Shown: in pieces, positions 20,079 to 29,966 of the stretch
Numbering within the stretch: the stretch's first letter is position 1
Layout: each line of letters opens with the position of its first letter
Origin: Acephala macrosclerotiorum
Lineage: Eukaryota > Ascomycota > Leotiomycetes > Helotiales > Mollisiaceae
Direction of reading: 5' to 3'
DNA: 63,495 nucleotides
Assembly: GCA_014904845.1 (NCBI GenBank)
Contig: MU119499.1
Span: 1 to 63,495, forward strand
Notes under the pieces: model-generated
The model's input: only the letters and a program-made list of their open reading frames with translations
The model's database searches: none
Told to the model about the DNA's origin: nothing
Translations under genes and position numbers: made by a program

Positions 20079-22450
20079 TCAGTTTCTCCTCCGATCGCCG
20101 TTCCGACTAGAAGAACCAAAATCGGGCTCTGTCACTGCTTTCTTCGTCTTGCTGCTCTTCATCGAGAATTCTGCCATTAATGCGATGTGGTCACTGGGGA
20201 AATGATAGTTCGGGAATCCAGGAACAGTGGCCATGTACTCCTCGTCAACTTTGCCAAGCAAGGCAGTATTATCCAGAGCATTGGTAGAGTACCAGATATG
20301 GTCGATGACACCTCTGAAGCCAGGAGTGTAGTTCGTGTAAGGAACGGCTTCCGGGGACTTGTCAAGATTGGTATACGCAGACCGTAACTGGAAAGGATGC
20401 TCTATTCCATCTTTCGTGAAGTTTCCGTAGGCACGGCCCTTGAACTCTGGGATGTCAGGCTTCACAGTACCCTTAGTGAAAAGCTCCGAGACCGTCGAAT
20501 TCATCTCCGAATTTTGATCCGCGCAGATGACCAGTGGTATTTGGGTTTTGCTGAAGTACTCCTTGGAAGGCCCAGGAATGAGTTCTACCTCGGGTTCAGC
20601 AGTGTTGTCATCGTCTGCCAATACAATTCTCCTCTTGTCCTTGTCCTTCTGAGCCGGATGGCTGACCCACTTCTCCGCTAATCTGCTAATCTCCCCCAGT
20701 AACATTGCAGCTTGTATCAGCTTTACATCGCTGTATGCAGGATCCCAGAAAAAGTGAGTGTTGGCAAGGATCAGGCGGGACCCGGTGGCAATATTCTCAA
20801 AGAAGGTCACCACGCCAATGTGATCTCTGGGCATAACACGATTGAAGATGTCGGCTTGTTTGCTCATGTCAGGTCGATTTATAGCAAGATTGGCGAAATC
20901 CACCAGAGTCTTGTCAAGGCACATGTATTTCTTATGCTTATAGAAGGTTGCACAACCATCGACGGTCTTGCTTTCCAAGAAGCCCATTGTCCGGGACCTA
21001 GTTCGTGCCCAGAAGATGCCTTTGTATCCGTTGTGTGCAAGCTCCACGCAGAAGTATTCCTTGAATGTATGGTCATCGACCTCCTGGAGGCAGACGAAAT
21101 CGGCGTTTTGCGATCGGATATCTTCCAAGACGGTTGCTTTTCGATGGTCCCATGATAATGCGGCCGTGGGCGAGTGACCGTATAATCGTGTTGTACATGC
21201 CGGATCGGAAAGAATATTGTACGAGAAGACCTTGAACTTGTCTTGGTTTGAAGAGGCTTTCTCGTCGCCCTGAAGGCTGATGATCGCGCGAGGTGGTGGA
21301 GGATCAGGAACTGCTGCAAGTCAGCGATAATCACTTTGTTCGGCACAGGTGTCTTACTCGGTGCTGTTTCTCGAAGCTCGGTGATAAGAGCTTTTGTCCC
21401 TTCATTCATGATCATGTTCTTGACCTTGGCATTGAGAGGATTGCCTTCGATTCCAATCACCTCCAAGTTGAACAAAGACCCGAGTTGATAAGGCAGATCC
21501 GTGATGCTGTTGTCAAACACCAGAAGCTGCTTCAGATAAACACAAATCCCCAATTCGCCCGGAATTTCGGTTAATTGATTGTTCGAGGCGTCGAGGTGTG
21601 TCAGATACCTCAACTGGTTGATCGAAGGCGGAATTTGCGTGAGCTTGTTCGAAGCCACGTAAAGCTCCTTCAGGAAAGTGTACCTAAAGACTGGCGATGT
21701 CAATACCCTGAGGCCTTGGCCACTGAGATCTAGGTTGTGCCAATCCTGCCGCTTCGATGGGTTGTTGTCTGCCATTCGACCAAGGGTATTCTCGCCATCT
21801 TCCTGATTCTCCGCAGTGTCAGATACTGGTGCTGCTTGTGCTAGGCCCCGGTTCTCTCCAGCCTTCAGTCGTGCAAAATGATTTGGAGCTCCTTCCACAG
21901 TCATTCGCTGATGAGCCGTGTCAGACTCCTTGTGTAGTTCCAGCTGCAAACTCCAGTGCTCATTGGTCGCTTGTGCTTGTCCCCCTCGAGTAACCCCATT
22001 GTGTCCATTCTGGAGAGCTGCTGGAGTGAAGGTCGGTGTTGAATTTGACAAGACGCCCGAGGAATAGGTCGCGTGGTGACCGAGTACTGAACCATTGGTT
22101 GCGTGTGAAGACTGATCTTGCTGTATATTTGTATGATGTTGTGTGTGTTGTTGATTCGGGTTTTGGTGTTGGAAATTGTACATCATCTGCATTTGCCCTC
22201 GCCCCGCAGCTCCGTTGACACGGCCATGCTGCCCTTGCTGGTGGCTGAACATCCCGTATAGACTCTGAGCGGGGGAGTTCGGGTCTGGGGATCGAGAAGG
22301 GGAGGGAGTTTCGGCGTTGAAAACGGATCTGATGTTATTGGGTGGGGTACCGTTGCGTATTATCTGGTGCCGAGGGTGGTGAGCTTGTGTGTGTTGTGGA
22401 AAGTAATAATTGCCAGCACCTTGCTGTGGGAATCTGTAACCATCGGCCAT
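20079..22450 (-). CDS. ccr4: Ccr4-type deadenylase (LRR plus EEP nuclease), 775 aa
   Basis: Exons are 22450-21358 and 21313-20079, with a 44-nt intron (GTAAGA to TTGCAG, GCTGAC branch point). The joined length is 2,328 nt. The order is a Gln/His/Asn-rich N-terminus (about 1-230), a leucine-rich repeat region (about 240-355, with repeats such as LKELYVASNKLTQIP), then an endonuclease/exonuclease/phosphatase domain (about 385-755). Visible catalytic motifs are SYNIL, VCLQEVD (Glu near 441), NTHFFW, CADQNS, and FPSDH near the end (His near 737). This is the arrangement of Ccr4, the catalytic subunit of the Ccr4-Not complex that shortens mRNA poly(A) tails. The motif usually written GDFNS reads ADQNS here; the Asp and Asn are kept. 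The gene is undamaged. Confidence 0.92.
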
Positions 22451-23430
22451 CTAAAGCCACCGCGGACAGCTCGAGGGGCAGGATTAACTCTGGTTCTTGA
22501 GCGCAACCCGTGGAAATGTGCAGTCTCTTCGTGTGGTTTAGGTAGGAGGGTTGAAGAGCGGGGACCGAATTCTTCTTCGTTGGCACATAGGTCTGCTGAA
22601 GGTTTCCTCTGAGCATCAACCACGATTGCAATCCAAGATATTGCGCGTCTGCCAACGGTCCTGGCGCGTTCAGACCGTACCGGTTGGGATAGAGGTGGTG
22701 TGCTGGGCAAGATAGGACTGTCGCTCGCAGATGGAGAGTTGTTTCTTGTATATGATGAATACTCGTGAATATTACTACTGTTGCAAGTGAGTGGCCGACT
22801 GTGAGGTACGTTCAACTAGATGTGGCAACAAGTAAGTAGGGTGCCGGTTGCGCAATGAAGGTGTTGGTCGATTGAAGGTTAGGGAGGAGGGAAGCCAAGG
22901 AATTGCCATACCTTGAAGGATCGCAAGTGGGTGAATACGACGATGAGTCAAAGTATCTGTAGAGCAGATTGTTTGTCGTTGTGCTGCTTTCTCTTGATGC
23001 GGATCAAGTCGCCCACAAGCCTTCGTCGAAGACCACGACGTACTGATGCTAGGCCGATTGAGGAAAGGTTGATATTGCACGTGATAGCTGCAGCGACGAC
23101 GGACATTGGACTGGATCGCGCCAGCCAAAATCACAGCGAAAAAGGAAATTTCAAACCAGACACCAAGAACCGCTTTGCAGAGCATTTTCTTGCAGTCCCT
23201 GCCGACAAAATATAAGAGATGCTGCCTCATCAAGGGGTCTCGGGCGTCGTGTTCGAATTCACTCTCAAACCTTGCTTGTTCTTTCTTCGACCCTCGGAAA
23301 TCAACTCACAATCAACACCCTTCATCGAGTTCAGCTGAACTACTCGAAATGCTTTAAAACGAAACAAATTCTTGTTCATTTCCCATCTTGCGAAGCTAAA
23401 TATATTTATTTCTTTGTCCTCTCACATTCC
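22451..23430. promoter_or_regulatory. Upstream region of ccr4, no gene seen
   Basis: The interval holds the promoter and 5' UTR of the minus-strand ccr4 gene. Several frames of 80-150 codons occur on both strands but lack motifs. Confidence 0.4.
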
Positions 23431-23780
23431 ATGGCAGATGTCATGACCACTCGCAAACTCCTGTCAAAGTCGTCTCTACTCCCGTCTCCAATTCCAGAAT
23501 CAGATAGCCTACGGGATCCAAGGCCAGTTTCAGAAGCAGGTGTCTATCTGAAACTCATCCAATTCCATGATAGGTAAGGAAAGTGGTGGTGTGCCGCCAT
23601 GCAAGATGCTGGATGACACCAATTAACGGTGCAGCCAGTGCTCTCTGAATGCGACTACGTTTTCTTCAATATCCGCCCCTCGCAGTCGATGCAGGTATCC
23701 TTTATGTATTAAACCTAGTGTCTTCTGTAGGTTGGTATTTGCGGCAAACCCCCACTTTCCTGAACTATTACGCCTATTGA
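23431..23780 (+). CDS. Doubtful small multi-exon gene
   Basis: An ATG at about 23431 starts MADVMTTRKLLSKSSLLPSP and the exon ends at a GTAAGG donor near 23576. An acceptor (GGTGCAG, preceded by an AATTAAC branch-like site) near 23635 would keep the frame, and another donor/acceptor pair follows (GTATCC to CTGTAG). No family is recognised. The only support is the splice signals and frame continuity, so the call is weak. Confidence 0.2.
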
Positions 23781-24821
23781 GCTGAGAATGTTTATATCAT
23801 CATCGACCTAAATCTTAGCGTTTGCGCATTTCAGAGCAGTAGATTGAAAAATTCCAAGCTCTGTTCCTGGATCCCACTTGCTCAATTCGTAATTAAAAGC
23901 AAAGTTAATCTGGGGAAACCAGCCCTGGTCCGCTTGCCAAACCGTGAGACTCTGGATCAGCCTTGTTCAGATGTCTTGAAGAGGAGCTCGAATCAGAGTT
24001 AGGCCCGATTTGGCTTCTTGCATGTCCCAGTCAGGAAAATCAGAGAACGGAAAAACTCTCGGAATCACCAATCATATCTGATACATTTCAGCTTGCTCCC
24101 TGAGATTATCTGACGGACGTCTTCCGTTCTTTGATGCCGGGGTATCTCTGTCATCTCTACCAACGAGCGCGAACTTTCTCCACACAAATCCTTCCCCAGT
24201 TTCGGCCGCCATGCCTCCTCTAGTGGACAACCCGACTCATTACGACAAAGGCGCGAAAACAGGAAGGCAGTTGCCAGAAGGAACAGCTTCCCCGGTGTGC
24301 TTAACCCATGAATCATATGGAACCTGAGACACTTGTGCAGAGAAACCTGATCAAGCGGCACGAGTGAGCCTTCATCTGATATAAGGCTTCGGCCCCTCAA
24401 ACACCTCTTCCTCACTCTGCGAAAAAATCCCCTTTTCATCACCATCCGTCTCCAACAAATACGGCCATTACCCAACACGATCGCCCTGTCCTGGGCCCGA
24501 GTCGCATGTTCAAATTCCAGATACGGAGCAGGCCTCTCTGCTGGCCCCATGATTTCACGTGCCAATGTCCTCAAGTCCAGGCTACCCCATGATTATAGCG
24601 GCTGGATCTCGGTAACGAATATGATAAAACACACCAATGCGGATGCCAAAAGCTCACTCTTGCAACGTCGCATTACTACAGGTGCAGCCTGTAGGATTTG
24701 AGCTGCGCTGGACGCTTCCCCTCGTGGTTGAGCGGAAGGGCTTCTCCAGATTTTCCATTAGGCAAAATCGCTACCGAAGAACAGGGGCACTAGACTCGAG
24801 GCGACTCGACCCCTAAGAATC
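23781..24821. other. Intergenic, no gene supported
   Basis: A 169-codon minus frame (24065-24574) has an Arg/Cys-rich composition and no motif. It is more likely chance than a gene. The right end holds the promoter of the methyltransferase gene. Confidence 0.4.
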
Positions 24822-26495
24822 ATGAGTGAAGCAGCCTTCTTCTACAACACCTCGACCCAAAGGCCCGATCGAACAAAACCTCCCTCCGCGCACACGAATA
24901 TCTCTCCCATCTCTCAAGCACAACCGCTGAAGCCAATCTTTAAGAAATCACATCATTCAGGGAAGGATTCAATACATTCGACGCGTCAACGTTCGTCACC
25001 AAGCTCAACATCAACAGACAGTCACTCGTCCCATTCTGCACGAACCACACCGCAAGATCTCGAGCAGATTGACCACGATTCTATGCTCTCTACGCCGCCA
25101 CCGGACTACAAACATTCAGCAAACCAGACCAACAAGGCAAGAGCCGCTGCTCGAGACGCCCAAGCAAGTCGAAAATCTTCTTCTACATCGGGGAACAGCG
25201 CAGAACGCAAACATGCTCTTCAGAGCGCGGCTGCAGAGGCGCGGGCTGCGGCGACAACAAGATTCGAGACGGGGAGGTCGAGCAGCCTTTCGAGCACAAC
25301 AGGTTCCAGTGGCCTTACAGCGGTGACGACGAGCGAGCCGACGACAGACGAATCACTCGCACGGCCTTTTTCTCGACGGAACGGCCGACGATGTTTACGA
25401 GACATGTCTCTTCCCTACCCGCTCCCCTGCGATCTCGCCGAAATACACCGCCAAATACTACGAACCATGTTATTATGCCAGGTCTTCAGTGGACCTGTCT
25501 GCTCGCCAGCTTTTCAAACTAAACCTCCGAAACGCGTTCTGGAGGTGGGATGCGGTACAGGGTTCTGGAGTATAATGGCCCACCGACATTTTTCGCAACG
25601 AGGTTTCTCCTCCATTTCCTTCACAGGCGTCGATATTGCGCCGCTCGCGCCGCGGATGGATTCTGACGACGACATGAATTGGCGCTTTGTGCAACATGAT
25701 TTACGGCGGGTTCCGTTTCCGTTTCGCGATGATGAATTCAACTTGGTTATGATCAAGGACATGAGTTTGACCACGCCAACGACCGATATGCAGCAGACAT
25801 ATATTGACGAATATCTACGAATTTTGAAACCAGGTGGTACATTGGAAATCTGGGATGGCGATCACTCTTTACGAATGCTGCTACCGCATGCACCTCCCTC
25901 TACGAAAGTCGACGATGAAGAGAGTGAAGACGAGGAACAAGTACGTACGAACGCAATGGGCACGTATACATTGACAACGCAGACACCTTTGGCAGCACCA
26001 CAAAATACATTCCTGAACGACTACAACATATGGGTATCGAAAGCCCTCGAAACTCGAAAATTAAACCCTATGCCATGCACGACCTTCCGTCCCATGCTCC
26101 TTCAGGAATCGGATCTAACCGAGATTGACAGCCGGCGGCTCGCAATCCCTCTTGGTGAAGTGCGTTGGGAGCGGGAAGGGGTCGGCGGAGCAGTAACCCA
26201 AGGAACAAACGGCCATGTCATCTCCTCTAAAGGCAAAGCTCGAGAAGCGGACCGAAGAACATTAACAGCAAGCCAAGCTGCATTGCGGAGAACGGCTCTC
26301 ATGACCGTGGTGCAGATGATCGAGAGTCTAGAGCCTCTCTTGCGTGAGGCGAGCGGGAAGGGCCAGGATGAGTGGGACCGCTGGCAGGGGAATATGATGA
26401 ATGACCTGCTAAAGCAGAATGGGACATCATGGGGAGAATGTCTGGAAGTCGGAGCTTGGTGGGCTCGGAAGAAGAAGCCGCCAAATTCGACTTGA
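24822..26495 (+). CDS. SAM-dependent class I methyltransferase, 557 aa, single exon
   Basis: The first 180 residues are low-complexity and rich in Ser, Thr and Ala, with no structure expected. A conserved block LPYPLPCDLAEIHRQ leads into the Rossmann-fold methyltransferase domain. Motif I is VLEVGCGTGFW (about residues 239-249), an acidic motif II-like segment is FTGVDIAPL, motif III-like is FVQHDL, and the post-strand signature is LRILKPGGTLEIWD. This is the layout of fungal stand-alone methyltransferases of the Methyltransf_25 type. The substrate cannot be told from the sequence. The C-terminal 200 residues (after an acidic linker with DDEESEDEEQ) form an additional conserved region. The frame is intact. 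A T-run follows the stop in the 3' UTR. Confidence 0.85.
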   Translation: MSEAAFFYNTSTQRPDRTKPPSAHTNISPISQAQPLKPIFKKSHHSGKDSIHSTRQRSSPSSTSTDSHSSHSARTTPQDLEQIDHDSMLSTPPPDYKHSANQTNKARAAARDAQASRKSSSTSGNSAERKHALQSAAAEARAAATTRFETGRSSSLSSTTGSSGLTAVTTSEPTTDESLARPFSRRNGRRCLRDMSLPYPLPCDLAEIHRQILRTMLLCQVFSGPVCSPAFQTKPPKRVLEVGCGTGFWSIMAHRHFSQRGFSSISFTGVDIAPLAPRMDSDDDMNWRFVQHDLRRVPFPFRDDEFNLVMIKDMSLTTPTTDMQQTYIDEYLRILKPGGTLEIWDGDHSLRMLLPHAPPSTKVDDEESEDEEQVRTNAMGTYTLTTQTPLAAPQNTFLNDYNIWVSKALETRKLNPMPCTTFRPMLLQESDLTEIDSRRLAIPLGEVRWEREGVGGAVTQGTNGHVISSKGKAREADRRTLTASQAALRRTALMTVVQMIESLEPLLREASGKGQDEWDRWQGNMMNDLLKQNGTSWGECLEVGAWWARKKKPPNST

Positions 26496-26728
26496 AAGGT
26501 TTTTTTTTTTTGGCTAGGGATATAAAGTTGTTTGTGGCGTCTGAGACCCATGAGTGGTTCAAGTCTATTTACCCCGTTTGTCACGCGCCACATCGATACG
26601 GTATAGCGGCACATCTCCGTGTGGTTGTTCCGGACCGTGATGCCCGTGGGACATATGCATATGGCGGGGTTGGTGTTCGTGTTGGTGTTGGGCTCGGCAT
26701 TGAGGGGCAATGTAAGGACAAGTATGCT

Positions 26729-27199
26729 TCAGGTCTTGTCATACCTTTGGCGTAGTGCTCTGTATCTCTTGAGATAATACCTAGATATACCCCATCAGCA
26801 TGAATCCGTAGCATTTGTGAATAAAAGTCTTGATTTCCAAGGTTTGCCTTGCTGCGTGACGACTTACAGAGCCTCGATTTCTGGATGTGGTCAGTCAAGT
26901 TGATATCAGGTGAAAGGAAAAGGGGCGCACCTTTCTTCACGAATTCTGCTCGCTTGATCCCTTGACGAATCTCTTCCTCGTTCGTCAATTCTGCGTTGCT
27001 GATGAAAGCTTTGTGCAACCTGGGGCGGAAGTAGTCGAAACCCAAAGGGTACTCCCGGCCAAGATGCAACAGCTCTGAGGAGATGTGAGCATTCATGACA
27101 CGAATTCTTCACGACCCCAGAGAATAGTCCCAAAGAGCCATTCATACCTTTGTAAATAGTGATCACCTCTCTCCTCAATGCAGGATTTACGGCCGCCAT
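26729..27199 (-). CDS. LYR-motif mitochondrial protein, LYRM5/ETFRF1-like, 4 exons, 86 aa
   Basis: Exons on the minus strand: 27199-27148, 27074-26931, 26880-26868 (only 13 nt) and 26780-26729, total 261 nt. Introns are 73, 50 and 87 nt with donors GTATGA, GTGCGC, GTAAGT and acceptors CCTCAG, ATCCAG, TCTAG. The product starts MAAVNPALRREVITIYKELL and continues HLGREYPLGFDYFRPRL, then AEFVKKEIEAL and YYLKRYRALRQRYDKT. This matches the Complex1_LYR family, closest in my judgement to LYRM5/ETFRF1, which regulates the electron-transfer flavoprotein in mitochondria by displacing its FAD. LYR proteins usually act in the matrix with acyl-ACP. The tripeptide itself is IYK rather than LYR. The 13-nt exon encodes the junction into EIEAL and is needed to keep the frame. 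The gene is divergent from the thioesterase-like gene. Confidence 0.88.
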
Positions 27200-27519
27200 C
27201 GTACGAAAACAGTAGGAAGGCTCTTTCAAAAACAGAAGTCCGTCATTCCTTGATCTTAGGCGTAGAGCTGGAGAGTTTTTGGATTGCTGGCAGGCAAGAG
27301 AAAGTTCGGTTGAGACCCGACCTTGAAGCGAAGTTAAACCGGAGATTAAATCATAATCATTCTGAACCACAGCCCCGGATTTTGAAGATGAGATGACCTC
27401 AAGCCTAACTCCAGCTCCTCGGTTCGAGTTCCAGCGGCCGCTTCGGCCCGAGATAAAGCTCCCCTCCCCTCGTTGTCTCTGCTTACAATTGTCTTGGATT
27501 GCTTCATCTATTTGGCAAC
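27200..27519. promoter_or_regulatory. Bidirectional promoter between the LYR gene and the thioesterase-like gene
   Basis: The two ATG codons are 320 bp apart on opposite strands. Both products look mitochondrial, so shared control is plausible. A GC-rich core with gcggccgc lies at about 27434-27441. No strong TATA box is seen. Confidence 0.45.
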
Positions 27520-28540
27520 ATGAAAGTCCGGCTTCCTCCCAATTCCTTTCCTCTCTATACCTTCCGCCCAAGAGTCGCACACCCTCCGCCCCAATTCCCC
27601 TCCCACTATCGAGCTCTATCCTCTCCTCCCCGCCAATACTCCACCTCGAAACCAGCACCCTCAAGCAACGCAAGATGGCTCACAGATATCAAAGCCCGGA
27701 TAGGAAAATGCATCATGTTCGGCATGGATAGAGGGCAGATGAGAGAAGCAGCTGCCGTATGCAAGATCCTAGGTGAGGAATGGAGGGATTTGGTTGCTGG
27801 ACGGGAGGGATTCTTGGTGGGAGAGAAGAGAGCGGGGTTCTTGAGGCAAAGGGTTGTTTGGGGGGAGATGGATATCATGGTATGCTCTGCTTATCCTTGG
27901 ATACCAATTGAGAGAAAACAGGAAAGAGGGAGGGTGATAGGGAGAGGGAAAGGCGCTGATGAAACAACAGGGTCACGTCAACAACGTAACCTACGTCCGG
28001 TACGCAGAGAGCGCCAGGATCAATTGGGCGTATAACTACGCCTTGCACGTTGATCCGGAAAACAGGGAGAAGTGGTGCGAGCTCTGGACACCGAGGGGAG
28101 ATGGATTGATCCTTAGGTCTATGAGGACTGATTATAAATTCGTACGTCTCCTCCCCTTCCTCTATCTCAAGGATGCAGAGGCTAATATCCCCAAGCCAAT
28201 GACCTGGCCAGACTCCATTTCCGTCTTCCACAAACTCTCCCAGCATCCCTCACCCACCGACTCCCATTTCATACTCGACGTTATGATCCTCTCGGAACTG
28301 CACCAACGTCCAGCTGCTAGATGCGTGGAGGATATTGTTGTTTATGATTATAAAGCAGGGAAGAAAGTCGAGATTAGACCGTTTATGATGAAGGCGTTTG
28401 AGAATACCTGGCAAGAGCAGGAAGATGCGAAGAGGAGGGCTGAGGTGAGGATTAGGGAGGTTGAGGAGAGAGTTGCTGGTATTGAGGCTAGGACGTGGAA
28501 TAAGGTTGGTGCTGTCGAGGATATGGGGAGTGGTACATAG
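27520..28540 (+). CDS. 4HBT (hot-dog) thioesterase-like protein, probably mitochondrial, 3 exons, 291 aa
   Basis: Exons: 27520-27879, 27971-28141, 28196-28540. Intron 1 (91 nt) runs GTATGC to CAACAG. Intron 2 (54 nt) runs GTACGT to CCCCAAG with a GCTAAT branch-like site, and it is a multiple of three without a stop, so an unspliced reading also stays open. I chose splicing because DYKF then PMTWPD rejoins a typical family block. The first ATG gives an Arg/Pro-rich N-terminus ending RQYSTS, like a mitochondrial presequence. The hot-dog signature MDIMGHVNNVTYVRYAES sits at the exon 1-2 junction. The family comprises acyl-CoA thioesterase-like fungal proteins; the substrate is unknown. The last 50 residues form a charged helix. 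Confidence 0.85.
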
Positions 28541-29283
28541 GGTATTCGGGGAAAAGAAGAGTGTTGTGGGCGGAGAAGTAGATGTTAATGCATTTGTAGG
28601 CGTTTTAAAGGTATGTCAATTGTCCTGGTAGCCTCAAAGATTTTGGATTTTACTCCATCATTCATGAAAGATTCAATTGATCTGAATTAGCAATGAGTTA
28701 TGGTATTTGTCTGTCATGGACATTTTGGCCTTTGAAATCTCCCAATGGCTCCCGGTCATTTATCAAGAGCAGGACGTCACAAGGCTTAGACATCGAGTCC
28801 CTTCAATTCCATCGCATTTCCCCGCATTTGAACTTTCCCCACAATCACCGAGTCGCAGAATTATCCTATCAGCTTCAAGGAAAGCTGCATGAATAGCGTC
28901 TTGCTTCTTACTGTAGCTTGCATTCCCTATTAGAAAATAAGTTTTTCCGACCCATCATGATGAAATTCAGAGCACAAATGTTGACGGACGTCCGTAGTGC
29001 TGAGGTCCGAGTTGATGGTTTTGGTAGCGAATGTCACCGTGTGTACGGATTGGGTAACGATTGAGGGGTACTTGCAGAAAAGGTGACCTCTCTGGGGAAG
29101 ACACGAGGTGATTAGACCTCATCAGGGCAAGGTAGAGAGTAATTGAATGCAAGCTGCCGTCACCTTAAGTCTGATGGAATTTTCAAGACGGTCTTGAAAA
29201 GCTCGTTTTCCTTCCCTTCCATGTTGCCATCCTCTTCTTAACAGCTGCAAGTGCCAGAGAAGTCACCTCGGTCAATCGCCAAC
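28541..29283. other. Intergenic, no gene seen
   Basis: Only motif-free short frames occur. The right part is the promoter of the But2-like gene. Confidence 0.55.
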
Positions 29284-29966
29284 ATGAAGGCAACCATTGC
29301 ACTCTCGTCCTTCCTTCTCAGCCTCGCGGCTGCAATCCCAGTTGCTATGCCCCTCGAGGTAGTTGGGGAACGAAACCTCCATCAATCCTGTCCACCGAAT
29401 GGAACCCTTACAGGAAGCTACTCCTTAATGTCCCTTCTCAGCTCGCCATTAACATCCTCCCTCCAGACACCCCAACATCGCTTTCGGCCCAACTGACTTC
29501 TCCTTGATCACACCTAACGATTTCTGCTCAATCTTCAACCTCATCATTCCCCCAACCGCAGTTGGCAAAACCTGCACCCTCGAATTTCTCTTTCCATCTC
29601 ACGCCCAGACTTATGCTCCCTATACTTATAATGGAGGGGGTCATTTCACGTTTACGGGGTATGCGTTTGGGAGTGGGGCGACGCCGAAGACTACCTATAA
29701 CACGCAACCGCCGCCTGGGTAAGCCAATCAATTTTTCTATTTTCAAGATGATATATTAACATCTTTATAGACCGAGTCCGCCACAGCCGCCTGCGATTCT
29801 GAAGCCAGGGAATGCATATACGATCAACGTTGGGGGTTGTGCGATTCAAGAAGGACAGAGTGGACTAGAGGTTAGTGGATTGCTTTGCAGTCCTGATACT
29901 ACGTTCGCATTTGAGCAGAGTAGTGATAATGGGTGTCCGATTGGGTTTTATGTTGAGATTAGCTAA
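29284..29966 (+). pseudogene. But2-like secreted protein gene with two frameshifts
   Basis: The ATG at 29284 gives a signal peptide (MKATIALSSFLLSLAAAIPV). After about 50 codons the frame moves twice, near 29430 and near 29470, each explained by one missing base. It then stays open from about 29471 to 29718. A 52-nt intron (GTAAGC to TTTATAG, 29719-29770) leads to the last exon, ending at 29966. The C-terminal block (NDFCSIFNLIIPP, then GKTCTLEFLFPSHAQT, GHFTFTGYAFG, and CPIGFYVEIS at the end) is the fungal ubiquitin-3-binding-protein But2 C-terminal domain, found in many secreted or cell-wall-associated proteins. No intron can account for the two shifts. The gene looks disabled, though alternative exon 1 structures cannot be fully excluded. 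Confidence 0.7.

Noticed and set aside
24065..24574. 169-codon minus frame
   Set aside because: Arg/Cys-rich text without a recognisable domain, signal peptide or splice support.
27421..27432. tRNA T-loop-like sequence ggttcgagttcc
   Set aside because: No matching acceptor stem, anticodon arm or D-arm upstream.
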